A DNA stretch of 5,172 bases. Origin: Candidatus Bathyarchaeota archaeon. GTDB taxonomy: Archaea; Thermoproteota; Bathyarchaeia; TCS64. Where the stretch lies: contig JAFGTA010000176.1 in NCBI GenBank assembly GCA_016934355.1, positions 1 to 5,172 on the forward strand, in the 5' to 3' direction. Below the pieces are notes generated by a model, which was not told the DNA's origin, made no database searches, and saw nothing but the letters and a program-made list of their open reading frames with translations. Positions 4,347-5,172 of this stretch are shown here, piece by piece. The first letter of the stretch is position 1. Each line of letters begins with the position of its first letter. The position numbers were made by a program, and so were the translations under genes.

Positions 4347-5172
4347 TCCACGAGTTCGACGTGATGCCCGGCAACAAGGCCGTGGCTTACGGCGTCAAGC
4401 TGGCCAGGGTCGAGGTGGTGCCAGCGTATCCGATAACCCCGCAAACGACTATCATCGAGTACATAGCCGACTTCGTGTCCAACGGCGAGCTGGACGCCGA
4501 GTACATCCACACCGACGGCGAGCACAGCTGCATGGGCGCAGCCGTCGGCGCGAGCCTCGTGGGTGCCCGTACTTTCACGGCGACGTGCAGCCAGGGCCTC
4601 GCCTTCATGCACGAGGTGGTCGCTCAGGCCACCAGCTACAGGACTCCCATAGTGATGGCTGTGGCGAACAGGACGCTGGGCTGGTACTGGGCGCTTGGAC
4701 CCGACTACAGCGACATCCAGCCTGAGCTTAACCTTGGTTGGATCGTGAGCGTCGCGGAGTCTAACCAGGAGTGCCTCGACATGGTGCTTCAGCTCTACAG
4801 GGTGGCGGAGGACCGCAGGGTACTGCTGCCTTCGATGATTAGCCTAGACGGCTTCTACCTGAGCTACAGCCACGAGCGGGTGGACATCCCGCCGCAGGAG
4901 GCGGTGGACGAGTGGCTGCCGCCGTACAGGGCGCCCTACCCCCTAGACCCCACGGTCAACGACAAGTACCCGACGGGCCTTATCCCGGCGGCGCTTCACA
5001 CGACGTACAGGCGGCTCCACGAGGAGGTGCTGGAGACTGCGAAGCAGGTGATAGAGGAGGTTGACAGGAGCTACGGCGAGACATTCGGCAGACGCTACGG
5101 CGGCCTCGTTGAGCTGTACCGCTGCGACGACGCGGACAGCGTCATGGTGACCACGGGGTCCATGACGACGGC
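4343..5172 (+). CDS. porA: 2-oxoacid (pyruvate-type):ferredoxin oxidoreductase, alpha subunit (partial, N-terminal 276 residues)
   Basis: Alpha subunit of a second OFOR, translated directly from the plus strand. Landmarks are PGNKAVAYGVKLAR at 9-22, YPITPQT at 29-35 (Thr32 aligns with the substrate-binding Thr of PFOR), GEHS at 59-62 (Glu60 is the thiamine-activating Glu), TATCSQGL at 79-86, ANR with Arg110, ISLDGFYLSY, the linker LPPYRAPYPLDP, and FGRRYGGLVELYRCDDAD leading into domain II. These place it in the PorA family rather than KorA. The loop after Arg110 departs from the family: DYSDIQPELNLGW replaces the usual DxSDSxxxRDxGW, so the 2-oxoacid used may not be pyruvate. The TTG start overlaps the porD stop by 4 nt behind a strong GGAGG site; the ATG at residue 8 is less likely. 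The gene leaves the right edge; PorA proteins are about 390 residues. Confidence 0.93.
   Translation, partial: MIHEFDVMPGNKAVAYGVKLARVEVVPAYPITPQTTIIEYIADFVSNGELDAEYIHTDGEHSCMGAAVGASLVGARTFTATCSQGLAFMHEVVAQATSYRTPIVMAVANRTLGWYWALGPDYSDIQPELNLGWIVSVAESNQECLDMVLQLYRVAEDRRVLLPSMISLDGFYLSYSHERVDIPPQEAVDEWLPPYRAPYPLDPTVNDKYPTGLIPAALHTTYRRLHEEVLETAKQVIEEVDRSYGETFGRRYGGLVELYRCDDADSVMVTTGSMTT

Noticed and set aside
4298..4612. Minus-strand frames opposite the porD end and porA start
   Set aside because: Antisense to clear PorD and PorA coding sequence; no independent support.
1..5172. CRISPR array, insertion sequence, tRNA or rRNA
   Set aside because: I saw no regularly spaced repeats, transposase motifs, terminal repeats with target duplications, or tRNA-like sequence blocks in any gap.

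Overview
The window looks archaeal, probably from the TACK group (a Bathyarchaeia-like lineage is my best guess; this is inference from gene content, not a placement). The reasons are multi-subunit, separately encoded 2-oxoacid:ferredoxin oxidoreductases (OFORs), very short winged-helix regulators, TATA-like boxes ahead of genes, GGAGG/GAGGTG Shine-Dalgarno (SD) sites, and frequent TTG and GTG starts. The genes are GC-rich and tightly packed, with AT-rich gaps between transcription units.

Layout. Positions 1-1643 (minus strand) hold a korD-korA-korB operon for a 2-oxoglutarate-type OFOR: an 8Fe ferredoxin-like delta subunit, the alpha subunit, and the N-terminal third of the thiamine-diphosphate-binding beta subunit, which runs off the left edge. 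The genes overlap by 8 and 4 nt. Positions 1644-1824 are a non-coding, AT-rich upstream region with a good korD promoter candidate and a perfect 10-bp inverted repeat whose arms lie 61 bp apart. Positions 1825-2061 (minus) encode a 78-residue protein that looks like a bare winged helix. Positions 2062-2271 are non-coding and contain a GC-rich 8-bp inverted repeat close to that gene's start. Positions 2272-2547 (minus, possibly from 2583) encode an ArnR1/HTH_45-like winged-helix regulator. Positions 2637-3851 (minus) encode a complete fold-type I PLP aminotransferase. Positions 3852-4064 are a divergent promoter region. Positions 4065-5172 (plus) start a second OFOR operon, delta then alpha, with alpha running off the right edge.

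How the genes fit together. An aminotransferase lies between two oxidoreductases that turn 2-oxoacids plus CoA into acyl-CoA, CO2 and reduced ferredoxin. Transamination to 2-oxoglutarate would supply 2-oxoacids to the OFORs, and 2-oxoglutarate is itself the likely substrate of the left-hand enzyme. The simplest reading is an amino-acid catabolism or carbon-nitrogen node, with two small DNA-binding proteins as local regulators. A biosynthetic (reductive carboxylation, glutamate or lysine) direction cannot be excluded.

I found no mobile element, CRISPR array, tRNA or rRNA. Nothing here proves a new system. The most distinctive points are the altered active-site loop of the right-hand alpha subunit, the lack of a gamma gene ahead of its delta gene, and the paired operator-like repeats next to the two small regulators.
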